DNA of 64,000 bases from Streptomyces sp. JHA26 (GTDB lineage Bacteria > Actinomycetota > Actinomycetes > Streptomycetales > Streptomycetaceae): the NCBI RefSeq assembly GCF_002005565.1, contig NZ_BDJC01000030.1, forward strand, positions 1 through 64,000, read 5' to 3'. Position numbers and translations under genes: made by a program. This document shows, piece by piece, positions 1 to 8,814 of the stretch. Numbering within the stretch: the first letter of the stretch is position 1; the number at the start of each line of letters is the position of its first letter. The notes beneath the pieces are model-generated. The model made no database searches and was not told the DNA's origin. It saw nothing but the letters and a program-made list of their open reading frames with translations.

Positions 1-142
1 ACGCGGCCACAGCCCTTGCCCCAGGGCGCCTTTGGGGCCCCCAAAGGTGTGTTTATGCAGGTGAGAAGCGTGTGGAAGGTGCCTATGATCGGTGTGCCGG
101 CCGCGCGAGGCGCCGTCGGAGCGCAGCCTAAGGAGCCCCGTC

Positions 143-1267
143 GTGAGCACCCCCCAGCAGTCCCGGACCGGCGCCACCCTCGATGTCGACCACAGCGACG
201 CCGACTACCGCGCCTGGCTGAAAGAAGCCGTGCGCAAGGTCCAGGCCGACGCCAACCGGTCGGCCGACACCCACCTGCTCCTGTTCCCGCTGCCGGAACG
301 GTGGGGCATCGACCTCTACCTGAAGGACGAGTCGACCCACCCGACGGGCAGCCTCAAGCACCGGCTCGCCCGCTCGCTCTTCCTGTACGGCCTGTGCAAC
401 GGCTGGATCCGGCCTGACCGGCCCGTGATCGAGGCGTCCAGCGGCTCGACGGCCGTCTCCGAGGCGTACTTCGCCTCGCTGATCGGCGTCCCCTTCATCG
501 CGGTGATGCCGCGCACGACCAGCGCCGAGAAGATCCGCCTGATCGAGTTCCAGGGCGGACGGTGCCACTTCGTGGACGACCCGCGCAGGATGTACGAGGA
601 GTCCGCCCGCCTGGCGGCCGAGACCGGCGGCCACTACATGGACCAGTTCACCTACGCGGAACGGGCCACCGACTGGCGCGGCAACAACAACATCGCCGAG
701 TCGATCTTCCGGCAGTTGCGGCTGGAGCGCTTCCCCGAGCCGGCCTGGATCGTCGCCACGGCGGGCACCGGCGGCACCTCCGCGACCCTCGCGCGCTACG
801 TGCACTACATGCAGTACGACACCCGCGTCTGCGTCGCCGACCCGGAGAACTCCTGCTTCTTCGACGGCTGGACCACCGGCGACCCGGACGTCACCTGCGA
901 CTGCGGTTCCCGCATCGAGGGCATCGGCCGGCCCCGCATGGAACCGAGCTTCGTGACCGGTGCGATCGACCGCATGATGAAGGTGCCCGACGCGGCGAGC
1001 GTCGCCGCCGTACGCGCCCTGGAGCGGGCCATCGGCCGCAAGGCCGGCGGGTCGACGGGCACCGGACTGTGGAGCGCGCTGAAGATCGTCGCCGAGATGG
1101 TCGCCGAGGGACGCCGGGGCAGCGTGGTTACGCTGCTGTGCGACCCGGGCGACCGGTACCTCGACAAGTACTACTCGGACGCGTGGCTCGCCGAACAGGG
1201 CATGGACATCCGTCCGTACGCCGCCGCGATCGAGTCCCTCCTGCGCACCGGCTCCTGGCCCGCGTGA
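143..1267 (+). CDS. PLP-dependent cysteine-synthase-family protein
   Basis: A fold-type II PLP enzyme of the cysteine synthase/cystathionine beta-synthase family, about 374 aa. The PLP lysine lies in HPTGSLKHRLARSLF (residues about 55-70), a substrate-binding loop in EASSGSTAVSEAY, and the phosphate-binding glycine loop in ATAGTGGTSATL. The GTG at 143 is preferred over the upstream in-frame ATG at 92 because AAGGAG lies just upstream and the conserved fold begins shortly after. The usual reaction is beta-replacement on O-acetylserine or a related substrate; members of this variant are also annotated as cysteine desulfhydrase-like, so the exact substrate is unknown. It is convergent with the SRPBCC gene, with only 6 nt between stops. 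Confidence 0.88.
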   Translation: MSTPQQSRTGATLDVDHSDADYRAWLKEAVRKVQADANRSADTHLLLFPLPERWGIDLYLKDESTHPTGSLKHRLARSLFLYGLCNGWIRPDRPVIEASSGSTAVSEAYFASLIGVPFIAVMPRTTSAEKIRLIEFQGGRCHFVDDPRRMYEESARLAAETGGHYMDQFTYAERATDWRGNNNIAESIFRQLRLERFPEPAWIVATAGTGGTSATLARYVHYMQYDTRVCVADPENSCFFDGWTTGDPDVTCDCGSRIEGIGRPRMEPSFVTGAIDRMMKVPDAASVAAVRALERAIGRKAGGSTGTGLWSALKIVAEMVAEGRRGSVVTLLCDPGDRYLDKYYSDAWLAEQGMDIRPYAAAIESLLRTGSWPA

Positions 1268-1273
1268 CCGCCG

Positions 1274-1747
1274 CTACCGCCCGGCCAGACGCCGGTCGAG
1301 CGACGTGACCGCGCCCCGGAACGCCCGTCCCAGCGCGGGGCGGGCCAGCTTCAGGGCGAAGCGGAAGGGGGCCGTGCCGTCGGCGGCGAACGTCCACCGC
1401 ACGCGCGTCCCGGTGCCGGCCGGCGCCAGCCGCCACTCCTCCAGCAGCGCCCGGGCGCCCGGCGCGTCGGTGACGTCCACGCGATAGGCGTACACCTCGG
1501 GACGCTCCGCCGCGAGCACCGTCTCCACGAAGCGCGTACCGCCCCGGAGCCGGATCTCGCGTCCTGCTCCCTCGCCGATCGGCCGTGCGGACGTCACCGC
1601 GGAGAACCACGCGGTCCAGCCCGGCACGTCCTCGGCGAGCGCGCGGAAGACCGGCTCGGGGGCGGCGGAGATCTCCGCGACGAAGACCAGTCGTACGGGG
1701 GCCGACTCGACGAAGTCGAGTCCCACCGGACGCAGACGGCGAACCAT
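1274..1747 (-). CDS. SRPBCC family protein (polyketide cyclase/dehydrase-like)
   Basis: A 157-aa single-domain protein with the helix-grip pattern of the SRPBCC superfamily. It starts with a strand (RLVFVAEISAAPEPVFRAL), then the buried 'W' helix region (VPGWTAWFSAV), a central sheet, and a C-terminal long helix (LARPALGRAFRGAVTSLDRRLAGR). These proteins bind hydrophobic ligands or act as small lipid/polyketide-binding domains; no catalytic residues can be named. The ATG start at 1747 is preceded by AGGAGGT-type sequence. It stands alone between a convergent PLP enzyme and a DeoR gene in the same orientation. Confidence 0.8.
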   Translation of the reverse strand: MVRRLRPVGLDFVESAPVRLVFVAEISAAPEPVFRALAEDVPGWTAWFSAVTSARPIGEGAGREIRLRGGTRFVETVLAAERPEVYAYRVDVTDAPGARALLEEWRLAPAGTGTRVRWTFAADGTAPFRFALKLARPALGRAFRGAVTSLDRRLAGR

Positions 1748-1865
1748 GGACGACGACCTCCTGGTGACGAGCCGCGAAGCGGGCGGCCGGTGAAGCGGCC
1801 GTCACCCTAGCGGCGGACGCGGCCGCTGTCAGCGGGGCACCGACGGCGCTCGCCGGGCCGGCGGG

Positions 1866-2684
1866 TCAGTCGCCGTCCGGCTCGCCCGCCACGACCAGCC
1901 GCAGATGTTCCGCGATCTCCGCCCGCGCGTCCGCCGGCAGACCGACGTCGGTCACCAGTGTGTCGACCTGGTCCAGCGCCGCGAACGAACTCAGGCCCAC
2001 CACGCCCCACTTGGTGTGATCGGCGACCACCACGACCCGTCGCGCCGACTGCACCAGCCGCCGGTTGGTCTCCGCCTCCGCGAGATTCGGCGTCGACAGA
2101 CCGGCCTCGGCCGATATCCCGTGCACGCCCAGGAACAGCACGTCGAAGTGGAGCGCCGCGATCGCCTGGTCGGCGACGGGCCCCACCAGTGAGTCGGAGG
2201 GCGTGCGCACACCACCGGTCAGCACCACCGTGGCCGTGCCCTGCCGGGCACCCGAGGTGCGCTGCGCCACGTGGAACACGTCGGCCACCCGCACCGAGTT
2301 GGTCACCACGGTGAGATCCGGCACGTCCACCAGCCGGTGCGCCAGCGCGTACGTCGTCGTACCGCCCGACAGCGCGATCGCGGCACCCGGCGCGACCAGC
2401 TCGGCCGCCGCCCGCGCGATGTCCTCCTTGGCCGTCGGCTCCAGACCCGACTTGGCCTCGAACCCCGGCTCGTGCGTGCTCGCCTCGACCACCGGCACCG
2501 CACCGCCGTGCACCTTCTCCAGCACGCCCTGCCGCGCCAGCGCGTCGAGGTCGCGGCGGACCGTCATGTCCGACACGCCGAGCTTGCGGGTCAGTTCGTT
2601 GACCCGGACACCACCGCGGCGGCGCACCTCGTCGAGGATCAGGGCGCGCCGCTGCTCCGCGAGGAGGTTCGGATTCTCACTCAC
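1866..2684 (-). CDS. DeoR/GlpR family transcriptional regulator
   Basis: A 272-aa DeoR-type repressor. The N-terminal winged helix (AEQRRALILDEVRRRGGVRV, then a recognition helix with VSDMTVRRDLDAL at residues about 25-50) is followed by the sugar-phosphate sensor domain of the phosphosugar-isomerase fold (ALSGGTTTYALA, VLTGGVRTPSDSLVGP, FLGVHGIS, VVVADHTKWG). I chose the GTG at 2684 because it directly precedes the HTH; the open frame continues 56 codons upstream with no recognisable domain. Such proteins repress sugar or nucleoside catabolic operons and are released by a phosphorylated sugar. No target operon is adjacent, so the ligand cannot be assigned. Confidence 0.88.
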   Translation of the reverse strand: MSENPNLLAEQRRALILDEVRRRGGVRVNELTRKLGVSDMTVRRDLDALARQGVLEKVHGGAVPVVEASTHEPGFEAKSGLEPTAKEDIARAAAELVAPGAAIALSGGTTTYALAHRLVDVPDLTVVTNSVRVADVFHVAQRTSGARQGTATVVLTGGVRTPSDSLVGPVADQAIAALHFDVLFLGVHGISAEAGLSTPNLAEAETNRRLVQSARRVVVVADHTKWGVVGLSSFAALDQVDTLVTDVGLPADARAEIAEHLRLVVAGEPDGD

Positions 2685-2910
2685 GTACGCTTCGGTCCTT
2701 TCGCCGCAAAACCGTCCGACACGCCCAGCCCAGCCGCTCCCGTGAGGAGGCCCTCTCGCTCCGGTGCGCGGACGTCCCATCCTCGCACGCCCCACGGCGG
2801 GCCGCGCCACCGGCTGTGGGAGTACACCCGCCACTGACGCCTCGTCCGTCACACGGTTCGAGGAGATTCCGTGCCGAGGGGTGTGCGACGTCCGGGAAGC
2901 GGAGATCCTT

Positions 2911-5334
2911 GTGCCCGCACGGACACGGACACGGCCGACGGCACGTCACGGGGGAGTGCGGACAGTGGAACAGGCGCAGGAACGTGCCGGAGCCGACGGC
3001 GGGGGCGACCCCGCCGCCCCCGGCCCGCAGAACCGGGAGACCGGCACCGCCCTGGAACTCCTGGTGCACGGAGTGGGCGGCACGACACCCGCCGAGATGC
3101 TGGACGACCCGCGCACCGTGCGGGTCACCGGCGACCACACCGCGGCCGTCTTCCGGCGCACCGAGGACGCCGACGCCGAGTCCCGGCCCGAGGACTACCG
3201 GGGCCGGCCGGTGCCCGAGGCCTACGTCTGGTGCAACCTCACCTCCGGCAACGGCACCCGCGCCCTGTGGCTGCTGCTCCTGCCGTTCATGGTGGTCAAC
3301 CTCGCCCACTGGATGCGGCCCACCGCGCACGGCCGGATCCGGACGGTCCGGCTCTACGGGCTGCTCGTGCGGCTCGCCGGACTGACCCTGACCGTGCTGC
3401 TGGTCGCCGCGGCCTGCGAGGTCGCCATCGACCTCGTCGCCTGGCAGTGCGCGGGCACGCGCGCGTGCGCCCGGCGGCACTCCTGGCTGGGCTTCCTGTC
3501 GCCGGAGGGCCCGGGCGCCGGGTGGTGGAGCCCACCCGGCCGCAGGCTCGCCCTCGCGGCCGCCGTGCCCGCCGCGCTCACCGGTCTCCTGTGGTACCTG
3601 TCCCTGCGCACCTGGCGGGCGTACGAGTCCCGGCAGCCGATGGACCGCGCCGCCGACCTCGAGGAGAGCCCCGGTCACACCGCCCTGAACCGGCCGGGAT
3701 TCTGGTACGGGCGGCGCCTGGTGGCCCGGCTGCGCGCTGCGCACACCGCGGCGGGCCTGCTGACGGTCGCCGCCGCGGTCTGCGTGCCGGCGGCCCGCTT
3801 CGACCGCGCGTCCGGCGGGCCGGCGCTGCTCGACACGCTCGGATGGCTGCTGCAGGGCGCACTGGCCGCCGCCGCGGTCGCGGCGGTGGGCGTCTCCTGT
3901 CGCCGGGGCCGCAGCGAGAACCGCCTCGACCGGGAAATCGACCGGCGCGTCGTGCGATGCCTGCCGCTCGCCGCCCTCGCCCTGCTCGTGAGCGCCCTGG
4001 TCTACGGCGGCTGGGCCCGCCCGGGCTGGACGTCGGCCGGCCGGCTGCCCGGGGACATGACCTTCGGCGGCATCGCCCTGGTGCAGGGACTGCTGGTGAT
4101 CGTCCTCGGTGCGGTCGCCCACACGCTGCACCGCGCATCCCCCGACCCGCGCGCCGCGATCCGCGGCCTCGGCGGCCCCGCCGTCGCCATGCTGGCCTGC
4201 GCGCTGGGGAGCGTGATGTCCGGTGGGGTGGCGCAGCGGGTCTCGGACTGGCTGGACGGCACCGGCGCCTCCATCGACGGGCCGCCGGTCCTGCTGACCT
4301 GGCAGGCGTCGGCCATCCCGCCGCTGCTCCTCGTCGTGCTGCTGCTGTGCGCCGCCCTCGCCCGGCGCACCTGGCGCATCGCCCGGTCGGAGCGGGCCGC
4401 CGTCGAGGGCGAGCACCCCGAAGAGGCCGACGACCCGGCCCGCACCCGCGGCATCGCGACCGCGCGCGCCGTGGCCGGCCTCACCGACCGGGGCCCGCTC
4501 GTCGTCGGCATCACCTCCGTCGCCACCCTGCTGCTCGGCGCGGCGGCCCTCGTGGGCGCCCTGACGACCGACCAGGTGCCGGCCGACGCCTCCCGCGGGA
4601 CGTACGCCGTGGTGCACGGAGCCGCGCAGACCGCGCAGGCGCTGGGCTCCTGGCTCATCGGTCTCGGCTTCATACTGTTCGTCACCTGGGGCAGGCGCGC
4701 CTACAAGGACGCCTCCGCCCGGCGCACCATCGGCATCCTGTGGGACGTCGGCACCTTCTGGCCGCGCGCCGCCCACCCCTTCGCACCCCCCTGCTACGCC
4801 GAGCGCGCGGTGCCCGACCTGACCTGGCGCATGGCGACCTGGACCCGCGCCACCGGAGGGCGCCTCGTCATCTCCGGACATTCGCAGGGCAGCGTCCTCG
4901 CCGCCGCCGCGGCCTGGCAACTGGCGCCCGCCGCCCGCAAGAGGGTCGCGCTGCTGACCTACGGCTCACCGCTGGAGCGCCTCTACGGCCGTTGGTTCCC
5001 CGCCCACTTCGGACCCGACGCGCTCGGCTCCCTGCACCGGGACGTCGACTGCTGGCGCAACCTCTACCGGCGCACCGACCCCATCGGCGGTCCGATGCGG
5101 CTGCCCGGCGACTGCGGACCGGCCGTGGACCGCGCACCCCTCCAGGACCCGCTGACCTACGGCCGCACCGATCTGCACCCGCTGCCCGCACCGATCCTGG
5201 GCCACTCCGACTACCAGGCCGACCCGGTCTTCGCCGAGGAACGGCGACGGCTGCTGGCCCGGCTGCGCCCGGAGGTGCCGGCACCGCGCCACACCGGCCG
5301 GACACCGCCCGCGCCGGACGCGGACCCGGCCTGA
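2911..5334 (+). CDS. Multi-pass membrane protein with lipase-type serine motif
   Basis: About 807 aa. After a hydrophilic N-terminus there is LELLVHGVGGTTPAEML, typical of alpha/beta-hydrolase oxyanion/strand-1 regions. Many hydrophobic segments follow (residues about 115-600), and near the C-terminus comes a nucleophile elbow GHSQGS in VISGHSQGSVLAAAAAW, then LLTYGSPLERLYGRWFP. The hydrolase core therefore appears split around a membrane region: a putative membrane lipase/esterase of a family seen as hypothetical in Streptomyces. GTG 2911 has GGAG six bases upstream; GTG 2956 is an alternative. Substrate unknown. It converges on the beta-helix/AAA gene. Confidence 0.75.
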   Translation: MPARTRTRPTARHGGVRTVEQAQERAGADGGGDPAAPGPQNRETGTALELLVHGVGGTTPAEMLDDPRTVRVTGDHTAAVFRRTEDADAESRPEDYRGRPVPEAYVWCNLTSGNGTRALWLLLLPFMVVNLAHWMRPTAHGRIRTVRLYGLLVRLAGLTLTVLLVAAACEVAIDLVAWQCAGTRACARRHSWLGFLSPEGPGAGWWSPPGRRLALAAAVPAALTGLLWYLSLRTWRAYESRQPMDRAADLEESPGHTALNRPGFWYGRRLVARLRAAHTAAGLLTVAAAVCVPAARFDRASGGPALLDTLGWLLQGALAAAAVAAVGVSCRRGRSENRLDREIDRRVVRCLPLAALALLVSALVYGGWARPGWTSAGRLPGDMTFGGIALVQGLLVIVLGAVAHTLHRASPDPRAAIRGLGGPAVAMLACALGSVMSGGVAQRVSDWLDGTGASIDGPPVLLTWQASAIPPLLLVVLLLCAALARRTWRIARSERAAVEGEHPEEADDPARTRGIATARAVAGLTDRGPLVVGITSVATLLLGAAALVGALTTDQVPADASRGTYAVVHGAAQTAQALGSWLIGLGFILFVTWGRRAYKDASARRTIGILWDVGTFWPRAAHPFAPPCYAERAVPDLTWRMATWTRATGGRLVISGHSQGSVLAAAAAWQLAPAARKRVALLTYGSPLERLYGRWFPAHFGPDALGSLHRDVDCWRNLYRRTDPIGGPMRLPGDCGPAVDRAPLQDPLTYGRTDLHPLPAPILGHSDYQADPVFAEERRRLLARLRPEVPAPRHTGRTPPAPDADPA

Positions 5335-5343
5335 CGCCCGCCA

Positions 5344-5365
5344 CCCCGGTGCGCTCCTACCGGGG
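5344..5365. terminator. Short hairpin between convergent genes
   Basis: The arms CCCCGGT and ACCGGGG, separated by 8 nt, lie between the stop codon at 5334 and the stop codon at 5357 (overlapping the latter gene's end). This is a modest stem that could end transcription from both sides. Confidence 0.4.
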
Positions 5366-7804
5366 CGGCTCCGGCAGGTCCTCCTCGTAGAGCAGGCTCA
5401 GGTCGTCCGTGCTCGGGTCCGCCAGCTGGGCGACGCGGCTCGCGTGCCGCTCCACCATCGCCTCGAAGGTCTGGCGCGCGGTGCGGCCGTTGCCGAAGGC
5501 CGGACCCTTGGGGAGCGCCGCGAAGTACCGCGTCAGCGCCTCCGGCACACCCGGCGCCAGCCGGTACTCGTGCTCCTCGGCCTGCTGCTCCACGATCCGC
5601 AGCAACTCCTCGGGCCCGTAGTCGCCGAAGGTGATGGTCCGTGAGAAGCGGGACGCCACCCCGGGATTGACCGAGAGGAACCGCTCCATCTCCGCCGTGT
5701 AGCCCGCGACGATCACCACGACCGAGTCCCGCTCGTCCTCCATCAGCTTCACCAGCGTGTCGATGGCCTCCTTGCCGAAGTCCCGGCCCGCGTCCTCGGG
5801 GGACAGCGCGTACGCCTCGTCGATGAACAGCACGCCGCCGCGCGCCCGCTGGAACGCCTCCTGGGTGCGGATCGCCGTGGAACCGATGTGCTCGCCGACC
5901 AGGTCGACGCGGGACACCTCGACGAGATGGCCCTTCTCCAGTACGCCCAGGGAGGCGAGGATCTCGCCGTACAGCCGGGCGACCGTCGTCTTGCCGGTGC
6001 CGGGGGAGCCGGTGAAGACCAGGTGCCGCTTGACCGACGCGGCCTTCAGCCCCGCCTGCTGCCGGCGCCGGCCCACCTCGATCATGTCGGTCAGGGCACG
6101 GACCTCCCGCTTGACGCTCTCCAGGCCGACCAGCGCGTCCAGTTCGCCGAGCACGGCCTTCGACGTCCGGGCGGGTTCCGCGGGGCCGGCGGCCGGGACG
6201 AGCGGTTCCTGCTCGGTGCTGCGCTGCCCCGGGACCGAGCCGAGCAGACCGCCGGAGGAGTGGCCCACCGTCTCCACGGCCGTCTCCCGCGCCGGGGGAG
6301 GCGCCAGACCGCCGCCGCTCTCGTCACTGGCGCAGTCCTCGACGAGCGGCCCCGAGTCGGACGACGCGCCGGGGCCGGCGTCCGCGAACTCGAATCCGCC
6401 GCGCGCGCACCGCTCCGTGCGGCACTTGCGCAGCGTCGTGCGGCAGCCGTCGATCACGTGGAAGCCGTAGCCGGCGCTGCCTGTCACCCGGCAGTTCAGG
6501 AAGCTGCCGCGCCCGCCCGCCGACACGTAGACGCCGGCCTCGGAGGGGGAGTCGACCGTGCAGCGCTCGATGGTGGGGTCGGCGCCCTTGGTGACGATCA
6601 CGCCGGTGCGGTTGCCGTCCAGGGTGCAGTTGTTCAGGGTGCCGCCGCTGCCGTGGTCGCGGAACCACGCGCCCGTCGCCGCGTCCCGGATGCGGCAGTC
6701 GTCGAGCTGTGCGGTGGCGCCGTCGCTCACCGACACCGCCGTGTTCCGCACCTGGGACAGATCGCTGTCGACGACGTCCACGCGCGAGCCGCGGTCCAGC
6801 ACGAACAGCGCGTCCGGCACGTCGTGCACCCGGCAGGAGTCGAGCACCGCGGTGGCGCCGTCGCTGACCCAGACCGCCGGGTAGTCGCCCGTGCTGTCGA
6901 AGATCTCGCACTGGTTGGCGTCCACGCGCGTGCCCGGGTCCCACACCGACAGGCCGTTGCGCCCGAACTGCCGCACGCTGGTGCGGGTCAGGGTGAGCAC
7001 GGAACGGGAGCGCAGGTCGACCGCGTTCTCCGGGATGTCGTGGATGCGGCAGTCGGCGAGCGTGAGCACGGCGTCGGTGTCGAGCGTGACGCCGTCGCCG
7101 GTGGTGCGGTGTACGTCGCAGTCGGTCAGGTGCGCGGTGGCCCGCCCGGAGACCTGGACGCCGCTGCCCCGCACCTCGTAGATCTCGCACCCCAGCGCCT
7201 CCAGCGCGGAGTGCTCACCGGTCGCCGTCAGCCCCGAACCGGCGGCGTGGTGGATCCGGCAGCGCTCCAGCCGGGGGCGTGCGCCGGAGCGCACGGTGAC
7301 ACCCGCCTGGCCGGCCGAGACGACCTCGCACTCCTCGAACACCCCGCCCCCGCCGTCGAGGACGGCGATGCCGATGCCGGCGGGGTTGTCGACGGTGCAA
7401 CGCCGGACCGTGGGCCGGGCGCTGCCGCGCACCTCGATGCCGGACGCGGACCGCGTGACCACGCGGACGTCCAGCAGCTCCGGGGTGCCCTCCTCGACGA
7501 GCACCGCGGGTGCCGCCGCGTCCTGGCCCTCGACGTGCAGGTCCTGGACGACGGCCGAGGCGCGCACCGTCAGCGGCACCCCGTCGACGGGCGCGATGCG
7601 CACCGAACCCTGGGCCCCCTCGGGCCCGCGCAGGGTCACCGCACGCTGGACGACGAGATTCTCCCGGTAGGTCCCGGGGGCGACGGTGAGGACGTCACCG
7701 TCGGTCGCGGCCTCCAGGGCGGCGGCGAGCGATGCGTACTCCCCCGTGCGGCGCCGCCACCGCGAGGTGCCGGTGTGCGTCACCTGGACCGTGCCCTGTG
7801 CCAT
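5357..7804 (-). CDS. Right-handed beta-helix repeat protein with C-terminal AAA ATPase
   Basis: An 815-aa two-part protein. The first 500 or so residues are a pectate-lyase-like beta-helix: a start LAAALEAATDGDVLTVAPGT followed by about 17 degenerate repeats of the type 'L.DC.I....GV.V...' (for example HLTDCDVHRTTGDGVTLD). The last 270 residues are a CbxX/CfxQ/SpoVK-type AAA domain with Walker A GSPGTGKTTVARL, Walker B GGVLFIDEAYAL and a sensor region SRFSRTITFGDY. The ATG at 7804 is used because the repeat unit starts just after it. This fusion recurs in actinobacteria and is related in its ATPase half to EccA of type VII secretion, but no ESX gene is nearby. Function unknown. Confidence 0.85.
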   Translation of the reverse strand: MAQGTVQVTHTGTSRWRRRTGEYASLAAALEAATDGDVLTVAPGTYRENLVVQRAVTLRGPEGAQGSVRIAPVDGVPLTVRASAVVQDLHVEGQDAAAPAVLVEEGTPELLDVRVVTRSASGIEVRGSARPTVRRCTVDNPAGIGIAVLDGGGGVFEECEVVSAGQAGVTVRSGARPRLERCRIHHAAGSGLTATGEHSALEALGCEIYEVRGSGVQVSGRATAHLTDCDVHRTTGDGVTLDTDAVLTLADCRIHDIPENAVDLRSRSVLTLTRTSVRQFGRNGLSVWDPGTRVDANQCEIFDSTGDYPAVWVSDGATAVLDSCRVHDVPDALFVLDRGSRVDVVDSDLSQVRNTAVSVSDGATAQLDDCRIRDAATGAWFRDHGSGGTLNNCTLDGNRTGVIVTKGADPTIERCTVDSPSEAGVYVSAGGRGSFLNCRVTGSAGYGFHVIDGCRTTLRKCRTERCARGGFEFADAGPGASSDSGPLVEDCASDESGGGLAPPPARETAVETVGHSSGGLLGSVPGQRSTEQEPLVPAAGPAEPARTSKAVLGELDALVGLESVKREVRALTDMIEVGRRRQQAGLKAASVKRHLVFTGSPGTGKTTVARLYGEILASLGVLEKGHLVEVSRVDLVGEHIGSTAIRTQEAFQRARGGVLFIDEAYALSPEDAGRDFGKEAIDTLVKLMEDERDSVVVIVAGYTAEMERFLSVNPGVASRFSRTITFGDYGPEELLRIVEQQAEEHEYRLAPGVPEALTRYFAALPKGPAFGNGRTARQTFEAMVERHASRVAQLADPSTDDLSLLYEEDLPEPPR

Positions 7805-8024
7805 GGTGTTGCTGTGCCCCCACCTCGTCGTACTGATGGCTCGTTCGCCGCCCTGGACGCCCCGGCCGGGGCGGGACCGCGGCCGTGCCCGGGTCCGGAC
7901 GCGCACGCGCTCCCGGCACCGGCGCGCACCTGTGGCTTCCTCACGCGCGGGTTGTCGCCGATCGGTTCGGCCGGTCCACCGTAGCGTGCGCGCGGACGGT
8001 GGGTTGACCAGAGGCGGAAGCCCG

Positions 8025-8630
8025 TCAGCTGCCCGTGCCGGTCAGGCCCCAGTCCGGGCCCACCCGGCCCCACTCCTGCTCCCAGCGGTCGTAGCGGCGG
8101 CGGACCATGCGCCACACGACGATCCGCCGGATCACCTCGGTCAGGACCGCGGTGGCCAGGGCGGCGCCGATGCCGGCGAGCGCGGCGTGCGTCGTGGCGG
8201 TGGAGGAGTCCAGCGGGCGGGCCACCGGCCGGCCCCGCCCGTCGGTCCATATCCGGAAGTGGTCGCCGCTGTGCGGGTCCCGCAGGCCCGTGAGGACGGG
8301 ACCGCGGTGCTCGGAGCCGTCCGGCGCTTCCCACCGGGCGAGGACACGACTGCGCAGGTTCCCGGCCGAGACGCCCTCCGGATCGACGTCCAGCGGGGAG
8401 CGCTTCAGCTCGCGGACGACGGAGGCGGTCACCTGGTGGCGGGACTCGCGCTGGGCGCGGACCGACCGCTGGAGGGTGTCCTGCGCCGCCCCTCCGACGA
8501 GCACGCCGACCAGGGGCGCGACGGAGAGGATCAGCAGCAGGCCCGCCAGGGCGACCCAGGCCTCGACCAGGTCGGTGGTGCGGCGCAGCGGATTGTGCCG
8601 CCAGCGCCAGAGTCCCCTGATCGCCCGCAC
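8025..8630 (-). CDS. Rv1733c-type two-helix membrane protein
   Basis: About 201 aa. The N-terminal WRWRHNPLRRTTDLVEAW is the hallmark of the Streptomyces/Mycobacterium Rv1733c family. A first membrane helix (VALAGLLLILSVAPLVGVLVG) follows, then an extracytoplasmic domain containing a TGLRDPHSGDHFRIWTDGRG section, and a second helix near the C-terminus (AALAGIGAALATAVLTEVI). I chose the GTG at 8630, with AAGGGG eight bases upstream, instead of the ATG at 8759, which lies next to a terminator hairpin. Role unknown; the mycobacterial member is a latency-associated membrane antigen. Confidence 0.72.
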   Translation of the reverse strand: MRAIRGLWRWRHNPLRRTTDLVEAWVALAGLLLILSVAPLVGVLVGGAAQDTLQRSVRAQRESRHQVTASVVRELKRSPLDVDPEGVSAGNLRSRVLARWEAPDGSEHRGPVLTGLRDPHSGDHFRIWTDGRGRPVARPLDSSTATTHAALAGIGAALATAVLTEVIRRIVVWRMVRRRYDRWEQEWGRVGPDWGLTGTGS

Positions 8631-8761
8631 TGCCCGGCCCCCTTCCCGCTCCTGCCGCCCCCGGTCGATCCGTCCGTCCCCGAGCCGGTCCGGGCGGGCG
8701 GCGCGTCTCGCGCCGGCGTCCTCGGCCGTCTCTTCCCACCTGTCTCTCATACGAGCCAACG

Positions 8762-8799
8762 CACGTTCCGGTGACCGGGTTCCCGGTCACCGGAACGTG
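8762..8799. terminator. Strong 18-bp hairpin terminator
   Basis: A perfect inverted repeat (arms 8762-8779 and 8782-8799) with a 2-nt TT loop. It lies just past the stop of the leftward MOSC gene and upstream of the Rv1733c-type gene, so it most likely terminates the MOSC transcript. No U-tract is present, as is common in Streptomyces. Confidence 0.65.
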
Positions 8800-8814
8800 G
8801 GCGCGTCGCGTGCG

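Noticed and set aside
2677..4920. 747-aa minus-strand open frame
   Set aside because: Shadow of the membrane lipase-like gene; Gly/Arg/Pro-rich, no motif, and it would overlap the DeoR promoter region.
5888..7984. 698-aa plus-strand open frame opposite the beta-helix/AAA gene
   Set aside because: Composition of a reverse-frame artefact; the minus strand carries Walker motifs and repeats.
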